Below, piece by piece: positions 18,508-26,776 of a DNA stretch of 64,000 nucleotides; the stretch's first letter is position 1, and the number at the start of each line of letters is the position of its first letter. The DNA comes from Brevibacillus massiliensis. GTDB lineage: Bacteria > Bacillota > Bacilli > Brevibacillales > Brevibacillaceae. The notes below the pieces were generated by a model. It was not told where the DNA came from. It ran no database searches and saw nothing but the letters and a program-made list of their open reading frames with translations. The translations under genes were made by a program, and so were the position numbers. The stretch covers positions 614,630 through 678,629 of the forward strand of contig NZ_HE978536.1 in assembly GCF_000311785.1 (NCBI RefSeq), written 5' to 3'.

Positions 18508-18588
18508 GCTCGTCCCCCCTAGTCATTTCTGAACACATAATATTCAAAAATGACTAAATCGTAAAGTTTTTTGGTCCGAAACGACAAG

Positions 18589-18614
18589 AGGGGCAGCCGA
18601 TAACAGCTGCCCCT
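18589..18614 (-). terminator. Terminator-like hairpin downstream of nucleoside-recognition operon
   Basis: Perfect nine-pair stem AGGGGCAGC/GCTGCCCCT with an eight-base loop. On the minus strand it is followed by CTTGTCGTTT, a weak T tract. It separates the small membrane protein gene from the sigma-54 regulator gene. Confidence 0.55.
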
Positions 18615-18639
18615 GGATACTTCCGCTCCATGTTCTCTC

Positions 18640-18717
18640 CTAAATCACGCTGATGAGGACAACGAGCGCAACCAGTATCGTTCCGCCCACAATGAGTGCT
18701 GTATTGCTTGTACTCAC
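18640..18717 (-). CDS. 25-residue single-span membrane peptide
   Basis: A GTG at 18717 preceded by GGGAGGGAAAG opens a 26-codon frame encoding MSTSNTALIVGGTILVALVVLISVI. The last 17 residues form one uninterrupted hydrophobic helix. It follows the nucleoside-recognition membrane protein gene by 30 bases on the same strand and ends just before a hairpin, as the last gene of an operon would. I do not recognise a family. A regulatory subunit of the neighbouring membrane protein is a possibility by analogy with other small accessory peptides. Confidence 0.6.
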   Translation of the reverse strand: MSTSNTALIVGGTILVALVVLISVI

Positions 18718-18747
18718 ACCTTTCCCTCCCCATACCTCCTTTTCCCC

Positions 18748-19698
18748 TTACAACATCTGCTCCCGCTTTGCCTGCCGCGACCTCGCCTCGACCAGCGACC
18801 ATATCCTGGCCGTCAAGACGGTGATCGCAAACGCCCCGATCACTCTCAGCAGCAGTAAATACAACACGTTGATCCCCAATGGGACGAACAACAGCGTATC
18901 TTCGACCACGGCATGGCAGGCGACCAAAAAAATCGCCGTCAAATACAAGTCCTTTCTGGACAGATTGTCTTCTTTGGCCGCTTGAATGATCACACCGGCG
19001 CCGTAGGCGATTCCGAAGGTCAGGCCGGCGATAAATGTCACACCGGTATTTTCCGACACGCCGAGCAGCCGCGTAAACGGGGTAAGCTTGCGAGCCAGGT
19101 AAGGCAAAACTTTCAAATCCTTTAACAGTTGAATGCCCAGCATCAGCGGAATGACAATGATCGCCAACTGAACGATCGCCAGGCACGCGGTCTTCACTCC
19201 GAGCAGAAAAATGCTGAACCAGCCGTCCACCGCCTGCTGCTGGGGAACCATCCCGTACTGGGCCATCTCTCCCCCGCCATTCCACAGCAGGTGAATCAGC
19301 AGTCCCGATACAACGGCTAAACCGAGCCGGACCGTGATGAAAATCCAGCTTTTGACCCCGATTTTGCTGGCGATCGCTGTCTCGATCGGCAAACTGTGAG
19401 AAAAACTTAACATGATCGCTAAAATAAAGACCTGTTTTACCTGCAGCGCCATCGTAAACATCGCGCCGATCGCCGCGTACAAGTTGAGCAAATTCCCCAA
19501 CACCAGGACTACCGCCGCATCTCCTGGAAGTCCAAACATCCCCATCATCGGTTCAAACATGCGGACAATCCAACTGAGCAGCGGGGTGTGCTGCAAGATT
19601 GTGACGATCAAAGTTATGGGAAAAATGACTTTTCCCAGTTTGTAGGTTGTGGCAACACCGGTGCTAACACCTTGCCGCCACGTCTCTCTGGTAACCAT
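18748..19698 (-). CDS. Nucleoside recognition (Gate) domain membrane protein
   Basis: Polytopic membrane protein of about 316 residues beginning MVTRETWRQGVSTG. It carries two Gate-like repeats with the pattern FPITLIVTILQHTP ... MFGLPGDAAVVLVLGN and LGVSENTGVTFIAGLTFGIAYGAGVI, typical of the SpmA/SpmB/YjiH group of nucleoside-recognition proteins. The ATG at 19698 has GAGAGAGGGAG; the upstream GTG-initiated extension has no site. The family is widespread and its transport substrate is generally unproven. The tiny membrane peptide at 18640 is encoded directly downstream. Confidence 0.8.
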   Translation of the reverse strand: MVTRETWRQGVSTGVATTYKLGKVIFPITLIVTILQHTPLLSWIVRMFEPMMGMFGLPGDAAVVLVLGNLLNLYAAIGAMFTMALQVKQVFILAIMLSFSHSLPIETAIASKIGVKSWIFITVRLGLAVVSGLLIHLLWNGGGEMAQYGMVPQQQAVDGWFSIFLLGVKTACLAIVQLAIIVIPLMLGIQLLKDLKVLPYLARKLTPFTRLLGVSENTGVTFIAGLTFGIAYGAGVIIQAAKEDNLSRKDLYLTAIFLVACHAVVEDTLLFVPLGINVLYLLLLRVIGAFAITVLTARIWSLVEARSRQAKREQML

Positions 19699-19750
19699 CC
19701 GGCTCCCTCTCTCCGCTTTTTTTCTGTCACTTCGGTTGTATCTGATAACC

Positions 19751-19806
19751 AAAAGCAGGGTGCCTGGAAGTGCGACAACCTGTTCCAGGAATCACCCTGC
19801 TTTTTT
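19751..19806 (-). terminator. Strong terminator after the aroM-like gene
   Basis: Two nested stems, GCAGGGTG/CACCCTGC outside and CCTGGAA/TTCCAGG inside. They are flanked by A tracts on one side and T tracts on the other, so the hairpin works on the minus strand after the aroM-like gene. Confidence 0.8.
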
Positions 19807-19872
19807 CTGTCTATTATAACCATTTCGAATTTGCCGATCAACAAAAAAGGGACGAATCACGTCCCTTCAGCA

Positions 19873-20544
19873 TTAGATCATTTCCGACACCAATTTTCCG
19901 ATCAGCGCATTTGACAGAATCACCGGCAATCCGGAAGCCTTCGCTACCAGCTCTCTCGCTTCTTCCGTATACCCCATGCAGTCGAGCAGGATGAGGTCCG
20001 CCTTTTCCTTTAATTCGCAGGCCGCCTGCTCCATTTTTTCCCGGTCGTTGTGATAGGGAGAAGCGACGGCAAAGGCGGGAGTCATTCCGTAGGGGAGATA
20101 CTTTGGCTTGAGGTTTTCCTTTTGTTCGGGCAGCGGCACCAATACGCCAAGCCGCCGCTCTCCTGCCAACGCCTTGACTGTCGGCGGTATGATGTGATCC
20201 GGCTCGATCAGGTAAGACTGCCTGGTGGCCAGCCCCGGAAAGACGCCGGTGCAGAGCAGCAGGATTTGTTTGATGCCCATGTCTTCCAGCTGGTAGATTT
20301 TCTCTTGCAGGATGGGCTGGATTTTCTGGCGTGACATCACGACATTGTCGCCGTTGGTCAAACGGGAGGTGAGGACGTAATCCCCGGACTCGGGGGCCAA
20401 ATTTTGTTCGATCCATTCCTTCGTCAAACCGTCCAGCACCCCTGATTGAACGAGTTCGGCCCGCCCGTCCAGATACTTCTCGATAATCGGCGCCACGTCC
20501 GTGCGCGGTGCCTGCCCGATCGTAATCATGCCTAGTTTTTTCAT
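19873..20544 (-). CDS. AroM family protein
   Basis: Protein of 223 residues resembling AroM, a member of the Asp/Glu racemase-like superfamily of unknown reaction. Visible are MITIGQAPRTDVAPI at the N-terminus, GDYVLTSRLTNGDNV, LLLCTGVFPGL with the Cys at the position of the superfamily's first catalytic Cys, and LILLDCMGYTEE with the second. The ATG at 20544 overlaps the stop of the preceding gene and uses GAGGGAG; a GTG one codon earlier is also possible. It is co-transcribed with a DUF protein and a nitroreductase. The two conserved Cys residues suggest a racemase or isomerase-type reaction, but none is known for AroM. Confidence 0.82.
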   Translation of the reverse strand: MKKLGMITIGQAPRTDVAPIIEKYLDGRAELVQSGVLDGLTKEWIEQNLAPESGDYVLTSRLTNGDNVVMSRQKIQPILQEKIYQLEDMGIKQILLLCTGVFPGLATRQSYLIEPDHIIPPTVKALAGERRLGVLVPLPEQKENLKPKYLPYGMTPAFAVASPYHNDREKMEQAACELKEKADLILLDCMGYTEEARELVAKASGLPVILSNALIGKLVSEMI

Positions 20545-20870
20545 CACGCTTCTTCTCCCTCGCTTTCCTTCAGAGTGGATCTCACCAGCAGGTGAATGGC
20601 TTCGTCCAACGCTTGGGAAAACCCTTCCGGATCCATCGCCCGCCAGCGGTTCTCCCGCATCACCTTCAGTGTCTCATCCAATTCCTCATCTGCGAGCCCC
20701 AATTCCCGCATCAGCGCTACAGATTTCTCCATGGCATCCACCATCCGCATGGGACCGTAAGAGGCTGGCTCCCGATACAACCCTCTGGCACTTGTCAAAA
20801 CATAGGCGACATAGTCCCGGAGCAGCCTGCGCAGCTCTTCCTTAGTCGCGGTATTCTCCATACCGGTCAT
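20544..20870 (-). CDS. Conserved small cytoplasmic protein (DUF6092-like)
   Basis: Alpha-helical protein of 108 residues with LRRLLRDYVAYVLTSARGLYREPASYGPMRMVDAMEKSV. I think this belongs to DUF6092, from memory. It has no signal peptide or recognisable catalytic motif. The ATG at 20870 has GGAGGTGA six bases upstream. It overlaps both neighbours, the nitroreductase upstream by 29 bases and aroM downstream by a few bases. This tight packing implies shared expression. The function is unknown. Confidence 0.7.
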   Translation of the reverse strand: MTGMENTATKEELRRLLRDYVAYVLTSARGLYREPASYGPMRMVDAMEKSVALMRELGLADEELDETLKVMRENRWRAMDPEGFSQALDEAIHLLVRSTLKESEGEEA

Positions 20871-21372
20871 ACGAGATCACCTCCCTTGCCGCTTTGCTGC
20901 TCTTCGGTCTCGGCGGCTGGTCCGCATACCCCAGGCTGATCAGCAGTTCAGGCTCTACATCCTGCGGAAGTCCGAGGATTTCCTTGATCGCCTGCTGGTG
21001 AAACGAGCGGACCGGGCAGTTGCCGATCCCGAGAGACTGAGTTGCCAGCAGCACATACGCTGCCGTAATGCCCAAATTGACAAACCGCAGCACTTCGGCA
21101 GTGTCGATACCGCCCCGCTGCAGCGCCTCCGTCTGGTTGGAGCACAGGACCAGCACGGCAGCAGGCTGCCCGGACAAGCCTTGGGCAAACCGTTTCAGCC
21201 TCCGCAGCTGTACCGGATCCTGGACGATCACAAAGTGGGATTCCTGGGCATTGCTGCCAGACGGGCTGTGCAGAATCGCATCTTTGATCGCTTCGATTGC
21301 TTCCGGCGGGAGCGCCTGTGATTTGAACGCACGGGTACTCCTCCTGGTCCGGATCGCTTCAAGTACATTCAC
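20842..21372 (-). CDS. Nitroreductase family FMN oxidoreductase
   Basis: Flavoprotein of about 176 residues. The start of the fold is clear (VLEAIRTRRSTRAFK, then HSPSGSNAQ contacting FMN). GLGITAAYVLLATQSLGIGNCPV and LGLPQDVEPELLISLGYADQPPRPK are the typical C-terminal pattern. The chosen start is a GTG at 21372 behind GGCGAGGGA; an upstream in-frame start at 21396 would add eight residues. It is the first gene of the three-gene minus operon. Family members reduce nitro compounds, quinones or enoates with NAD(P)H; the substrate is unknown here. Confidence 0.85.
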   Translation of the reverse strand: MNVLEAIRTRRSTRAFKSQALPPEAIEAIKDAILHSPSGSNAQESHFVIVQDPVQLRRLKRFAQGLSGQPAAVLVLCSNQTEALQRGGIDTAEVLRFVNLGITAAYVLLATQSLGIGNCPVRSFHQQAIKEILGLPQDVEPELLISLGYADQPPRPKSSKAAREVISYDRYGEYRD

Positions 21373-21918
21373 ATGTGATCCCTCGCCTTCTCTCATCTTC
21401 TTCGCTGATCCTTCCCGGTCCGAAGAACAGCGTCAGGGGATCGTCACGAGCCACGCGGCGGCTTTCTGCCGGCTCCCCTATATGGTAACCATCGCGGCCG
21501 GCGTGGACACGAGATAAACCGGCGCCTTTCAACCATCAATGGATGGATTTGCACGATATTTCAAAATTATTGTATCCCTTTCTGCGCTGCTCCCGCCATA
21601 TGCATGCCGGACAAAAAAAGCAGACGTGTTTTGTGCTGCCTCACAAAAAGGAACCAGCCCTCCGTCTGCGGTAAAACGAATATGCCCCGGAAAATCCACT
21701 ACAATCCATTAAGCAGCAGCCCTCTCCGCTAATCCTGCAAACATCGTTAATTTGTTGCTGCCTTTGAATAACCTAGCTCTTTCATCGTCTTACGGGTGTT
21801 TTTGCGATGGGAGGCAGATGGCATGGAGATCAGACATGCTTATGATGGATGGGCCACATGGATTGGGTTATCCCCTCCCGGAAAATGGTTACGCTATACC
21901 CAGGAGGTGACCGATTCC
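21373..21918. other. Intergenic region with orphan terminator and structured leader
   Basis: About 545 bases without a convincing gene. It contains a strong minus-strand terminator at 21613-21669 that follows no visible minus-strand gene. On the plus strand, upstream of the 58-residue gene, TGCCT/AGGCA and CATCG/CGATG pairs around 21750-21818 could fold a leader hairpin. I found no match to a riboswitch class I can recall. Confidence 0.4.
21613..21669 (-). terminator. Orphan strong terminator on the minus strand
   Basis: Outer stem GCAGACG/CGTCTGC and inner stem TTTTGTG/CACAAAA with an AGGCAG loop, followed on the minus strand by seven T's. It lies 240 bases upstream of the nitroreductase start and about 480 bases beyond trxA. 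It is therefore either a leader attenuator of the nitroreductase operon or the 3' end of a small RNA. Confidence 0.65.
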
Positions 21919-22095
21919 ATGAACGACAAAAAAACGGGAAATCCTTCCGCCAGAGAGGATTGGGTATACGCCAGGGAAGATACGCTGCCCGTCGGCTCGA
22001 CCGGCAAATCGCGGGCACACGCTGGGGAGCCTGACGAACAGTATCCGATTCCTGCCGCCCGTCCGATCCCCTGGCAGGAGAATCCGTCCGGGTGA
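21919..22095 (+). CDS. Small polar hypothetical protein (58 aa)
   Basis: ATG at 21919 with AGGAGGTGA eight bases upstream, a near-perfect ribosome site, and a 58-residue frame MNDKKTGNPSAREDWVYAR...PIPWQENPSG. It is hydrophilic, Pro/Gly/Glu-rich and probably unstructured, with no membrane helix or Cys. A hairpin begins five bases after the stop. I recognise no family. The strong ribosome site and adjacent terminator argue that it is translated. Confidence 0.6.
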   Translation: MNDKKTGNPSAREDWVYAREDTLPVGSTGKSRAHAGEPDEQYPIPAARPIPWQENPSG

Positions 22096-22099
22096 AGGA

Positions 22100-22133
22100 A
22101 AAAGCCGTGCCCCTTACAGGTACGGCTTTTGCT
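22100..22133. terminator. Bidirectional terminator between the small gene and trxA
   Basis: Stem AAAAGCCGT/ACGGCTTTT with a 13-base loop. T tracts on both strands serve the plus-strand small gene and the minus-strand grd operon. Confidence 0.8.
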
Positions 22134-22144
22134 TGTTGCTTTGC

Positions 22145-22462
22145 TCAAAGATTGCTTTGAACGAACTGCTCCAGTTCCTGTATATTCACTTCTTTGCCGG
22201 TCAGCCTGGCTACCTCCTGGCCGTCTTTGTAGAATAGAAAGGCTGGGAGGCCGATCACTTTCAAATCGATGCACAGCCTTCTGTTCTCTGCGCTGTTCAT
22301 CTTGACGACTTTGAATTTTTCCTGGTATTGATGGGACAGGTTTTCGACAGCTGGCATCAAGGCGAGGCACGGCTGGCAGCTTGGCCCCCATACATCCACC
22401 AGGACGGGTTTGGCGGACTGCAATACTTCGGTTGAAAAATTTTCTTTATTCACCTCGATCAT
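22145..22462 (-). CDS. trxA: Thioredoxin of the glycine reductase operon
   Basis: Thioredoxin of 105 residues with the active site WGPSC-QP-C (Cys29, Cys32), where ordinary thioredoxins have WCGPC. Such GPxCxPC variants are typical of the dedicated thioredoxins in reductase operons. The cis-Pro region is IGLPAFLFYKDG. It passes electrons from TrxB to the oxidised selenoprotein GrdA after each turnover. It starts directly after the grdC stop and is the last gene of the operon, with a terminator just downstream. Confidence 0.92.
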   Translation of the reverse strand: MIEVNKENFSTEVLQSAKPVLVDVWGPSCQPCLALMPAVENLSHQYQEKFKVVKMNSAENRRLCIDLKVIGLPAFLFYKDGQEVARLTGKEVNIQELEQFVQSNL

Positions 22463-23905
22463 TCAGCTCACTCCTTTATTCCGTTCGATCAGGTACGACA
22501 TGCCGTCGGAAAGTTTGGTCATCTTCCCCAGAAACAAGCTGCCTTTGGCGACAAACATGGCATTTTCGATTTCTCCGTTCATGATCATTTCCCGGGCGTG
22601 CCCCATAAACGGAATGGCCGCCGCAATATGCCCCTGCGTAGGCGAGAAACCCGGCATTCCGTGGGCGACCTCATACTCGGCGATACGGGTCCGGTCCATT
22701 TCGCCATTCAGCACGGCCATGCTGGCAATCGTCCGGTAGTTGGTTCGGGGGACGTTGCCGTTGCCGTTCGGCTCTGTCACCTCGGGGTTATGCAGTTCGA
22801 CCGCAAACTTGTCGATGTCCAGAATTTTTTTGCCGATTTTGGTCAAAGGGGCGACGACCAGTGACTGGTAGATCGCTTGGGCGGATGAACCGGAAGAAAT
22901 ATCGTGTTTCCCGACCGCGTCGAGGCGAATGACCGGGCTTTTCCCGTCGTCCTTGCCGATCAAAATGGCGATCGCCCCCATTTGATCTTCCAGGATCGGC
23001 ATGTCGTGCTTCAGATGTCCGGCGTATTTCATGCCAAGTTTGGCCAGACATCCTCCGCCGATCACCAGCACTTCCTCGTAGAGCCCCGCTTGCACCAGGC
23101 AGGCAGCTACGACGACGGCATGAGCGGGTGCGCAGCAAAATGATTTGATATCGGAGCCGCTGGCGTTGACACATCCGGCCAACTCCGCGATCGACTTCGC
23201 CATGTTGCCGCCGCCGCGCTGGTAGCGGTCCCCTACCGCTTCCTCGTCGCAGCCGATCACGTACTGGATTTGTTCCGCAGTCACGTCGAACGAACGGAGT
23301 ACGTACCGCATCGCCACTACCCCGGAGGCTTTGTTGCATAAATTCTCCAGGATAATCTCCGCGGTCAAATTTTCGTCTTCCTCATGGGCGGTACTGACAC
23401 AGCCCGCCAATTTGCCGCCGTTATAGAGCGGAATCGCGATGTTTTGGGCGATCTTTTCCTCGATCGCGGCAAGCTGTACACCGCTGCCCAGCTTTTCAAG
23501 GTCGTTCGGGGCGATCAACGGATGCTGCTCTAGTTTTGGCTTGATTTCCGCCAGAAAGCTCTCCTCGAATTGGACCAGGTCGTATTCATCCGCTAATTTT
23601 AACCAGCCGTAAAACTCCTCCTGCGGCATGATTTCTCCACTGGAGCTAAACCGTTCCGCAGCCTGCAGCGGCGACCGGTGCCACGGCTGCTCCACCTCAC
23701 GCAGCCGATCGGGCCGCAGGTTGCCGATGAATGCCTGATTTGGCGGGTACGCTACCGCTTCTTGGTAGCTTCTCAGATGGCGGGCGATGTTTGCCAGCAG
23801 GTCCTTGTCTTTTTTAATTTCGCGGGCCGGCTTCGACCCGTGGCAGACCAATTCCGGAGTATGCACGAGAACAAATGAAGCGCCTTTGACAACCGGTGTC
23901 ACCAT
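22463..23905 (-). CDS. grdC: Glycine/sarcosine/betaine reductase component C, beta subunit
   Basis: FabH-like subunit of component C, 480 residues. This complex accepts the carboxymethyl group from GrdA-Sec and releases acetyl phosphate. It begins VVKGASFVLVHTPELVCHGSKP and carries PPNQAFIGNLRP, QRGGGNMAKSIAELAGC, FCCAPAHAVVVAA, GMPGFSPTQGHIAAAIPFMGHAREMIMNGE and KGSLFLGKMTKL, all characteristic of GrdC. It appears about 30 residues shorter at the C-terminus than the clostridial protein I recall. The ATG at 23905 has GGGGGAG. The usual partner GrdD (PlsX-like, alpha subunit) is not encoded next to it or anywhere in this window. Confidence 0.93.
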   Translation of the reverse strand: MVTPVVKGASFVLVHTPELVCHGSKPAREIKKDKDLLANIARHLRSYQEAVAYPPNQAFIGNLRPDRLREVEQPWHRSPLQAAERFSSSGEIMPQEEFYGWLKLADEYDLVQFEESFLAEIKPKLEQHPLIAPNDLEKLGSGVQLAAIEEKIAQNIAIPLYNGGKLAGCVSTAHEEDENLTAEIILENLCNKASGVVAMRYVLRSFDVTAEQIQYVIGCDEEAVGDRYQRGGGNMAKSIAELAGCVNASGSDIKSFCCAPAHAVVVAACLVQAGLYEEVLVIGGGCLAKLGMKYAGHLKHDMPILEDQMGAIAILIGKDDGKSPVIRLDAVGKHDISSGSSAQAIYQSLVVAPLTKIGKKILDIDKFAVELHNPEVTEPNGNGNVPRTNYRTIASMAVLNGEMDRTRIAEYEVAHGMPGFSPTQGHIAAAIPFMGHAREMIMNGEIENAMFVAKGSLFLGKMTKLSDGMSYLIERNKGVS

Positions 23906-23929
23906 AACGAACTCCCCCTAACCACGCAC

Positions 23930-24931
<1,002 letters not shown>

Positions 24932-25396
24932 TTATCCCAAAAAGTTCTTCCGGGCGTTGTTCATGGCCTCACAGATCGCATCCTTATCGAGGGACAGCTC
25001 CATCAAGCCGACCTGTTCCTGGTAGACATCTTCCGGAATCAACGCTTTTATTTCGTCTTCCAAAATGTGGTACACACTCAGCTTCAACTCAACCCCTGCC
25101 AGCGGACCGGCATAGGTCGGGTCGCCTACGGTGACCGTCTCGGCGTAGATGTCCGCGCTGTCCGCATCGGGAGAGCCAAGCATCACCACCACGTTTTCTT
25201 TTCCGTATTGTTCAACTGCCTTGAGTAACGCTCCCTGGACCTCCAGGTCCATCGCACCGGCGGCAGTTCAGACGAAGCATTGCGTATCCATAAAGATGAC
25301 ATCGGCTCCGGAGGCTTTTACGCAAGCAGCCACAGCGGGCGCCGGTACGCCATCCCGTTCACCGATTACAAAAACCTTTTTCTTTTCCAGGACCAT
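24932..25396 (-). CDS. grdA: Glycine/sarcosine/betaine reductase selenoprotein A
   Basis: Selenoprotein of 154 residues, the small shared carrier of all reductase types. The ATG is at 25396. Reading through an in-frame TGA at 25268-25270 gives CFV-U-TAAGAMDLEVQ with Sec at residue 43, exactly the family active site. Sec attacks the substrate on component B and delivers a carboxymethyl-selenoether to component C. If TGA were a stop, only a 42-residue stub would be made; downstream codons continue the family sequence to LEDEIKALIPEDVYQEQVGLMEL. A stem AACTGCC/GGCAGTT starts at the last base of the TGA and is a good bacterial SECIS candidate. Conventional gene callers would start it at Met49. 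Confidence 0.95.
25214..25268 (-). promoter_or_regulatory. Candidate bacterial SECIS hairpin in grdA
   Basis: Perfect seven-pair outer stem AACUGCC/GGCAGUU starting at the A of the Sec UGA, with an inner perfect TGGACC-TGGA-GGTCCA hairpin. Bacterial SECIS elements lie immediately 3' of the UGA inside the coding region and are bound by SelB. Confidence 0.7.
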
Positions 25397-25447
25397 CTAA
25401 AACAACTCCTTTTCGTCTAATCAATTCGCCCTTCTCGCAGCACCCTG

Positions 25448-26764
25448 CTAGATCTTCACTTCAAAAATCGTCGGCTCCGTGATTTCCGTCGCCAAGGCGT
25501 CCAGGGCGACGCCGACCCGGTGCTTCCTAAGCTTCCACTGATCCTCCAAAGACAAGCTGGGATCGCCTAGCGGATACGGGATGGAAACGGTCGGAACAAT
25601 CCGGTTGGCACCGACTGTCTTGGCAATGGAGACAAGGTTGGCCATCTGGACGATGGGGATTCCGCGTTTTTCGATTTCCTTGGTAATCGTTGCCCCGCAA
25701 CGAGTGCAAGTCCCTCAGGTGGCGGTCAGGACTACGGCGGATACCTGGGCGTCCAGCAGCTGCTGGGCAATTTCCGCTCCCATCCGGCTCGCTTCCGCCT
25801 GAGTCGTTCCCGTGCCTACCGTACAGTACAAGTAATCGTGGATTCTGCCGATCTTCCCCTCCCTTTCGTAGGCCCGCAGAGCATCCAGCGGCACGATGAC
25901 ATTGGGATTCTCGTTTCCGGCACTCGGGTCAAACCCGGCGTGGATGGTCACGTATTCTCCGGCTTTCAAGCTCTGCTGGTCTGCGATATTGTACTTGCCC
26001 CACTTTGTCGCCGAAGCCGACTGAATGCGGTCCGGATTGCCGACCGGGACCACCCCGCCGGAGGTGACCAGGGCGATCGTCGCTTCCCGCAAATTCGCGA
26101 CGGGCGGGGCGATTGGCACCCGGTTGATCTTGGGCATTGGCATTTCCGTTTCAAACGGTTCTCCGTTCAATTTTTTCAGGAGCATGTCGACGGCCCGGTC
26201 AGCGCCCGAAACCGGCGGATATTGAAACGCTTCCAGGCGAATGCCGCGGGGAAAGTACCCTTCTTCCTTGGCCGGCCGCAGTTCGCTTTTGGTCACCAGC
26301 TTTTTGGCGAATGCGGCTACTTTCGGGATGTCCTTGCGCATCGCTCCGGCGCTGTCCCCTCCGGCGAAAATGTAGACGTCCCGGCGGAACATCTCCACAG
26401 CCGGATTCTCGTGAAACATGCTGGTCACGGCCGGCACGCCAAACCTTTCCTGAACGACCTTGCAAATTTCCCCGCAGGCGAAGCCGTAACGGCCGGCCAT
26501 GAACGCCGGACCGGCGATAAACACATCAAACTCCTTGTCGCGAAGAAAATGCAGGATTCGCTCGATGGCCTCTTCCTTTCGGGAACCAAAAAAGTTATCG
26601 CCGCAAATGATCGTGTGCGTCACGGTTGCTTCTGGAGCGAGCAGCTTGCTCAGCAGCATGCCGGGCCCGACAAACCCTTCCCGGATCTCCGGTGCAAAGT
26701 CCGCCTGGTCTTCGCCTCCTATCTGTCCGAAGAATTGGTTTACATAGTGGATTGCCTTCTTCAC
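25448..26764 (-). CDS. grdB: Glycine/sarcosine/betaine reductase component B, selenoprotein gamma subunit
   Basis: Substrate-specific selenoprotein of 438 residues. The frame starts at GTG 26764 (GGAGG eight bases upstream; the ATG at 26770 is only two bases from that site) and passes an in-frame TGA at 25715-25717. It then continues TAT-U-GTCTRCGATITKEIEKRGIP to the stop at 25448. Sec is residue 350, in the UxxCxxC motif of the family. N-terminal HYVNQFFGQIGGEDQADF and GPAFMAGRYGFACGEICK are diagnostic for GrdB/GrdF/GrdH. Sequence alone does not tell glycine-, sarcosine- and betaine-specific versions apart here. It forms component B with the processed GrdE and passes the activated substrate to GrdA. 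Confidence 0.94.
25688..25702 (-). promoter_or_regulatory. Candidate SECIS hairpin in grdB
   Basis: CGTTGC-GGG-GCAACG, six perfect pairs with a GGG loop, starting 12 bases 3' of the Sec UGA on the minus strand. This distance fits known bacterial SECIS elements. Confidence 0.6.
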
Positions 26765-26776
26765 CCGCATCGCCTC

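Noticed and set aside
21750..21918. Known riboswitch upstream of the 58-residue gene
   Set aside because: Pairing is possible, but I could not match the conserved cores of the c-di-GMP, guanidine, fluoride, glycine, THF, TPP or SAM classes.
25252..25254. Start of grdA at the Met after the UGA
   Set aside because: This would drop the Sec active site and the conserved N-terminus (KKKVFVIGERDGVPAP); the upstream frame to ATG 25396 is clearly coding.
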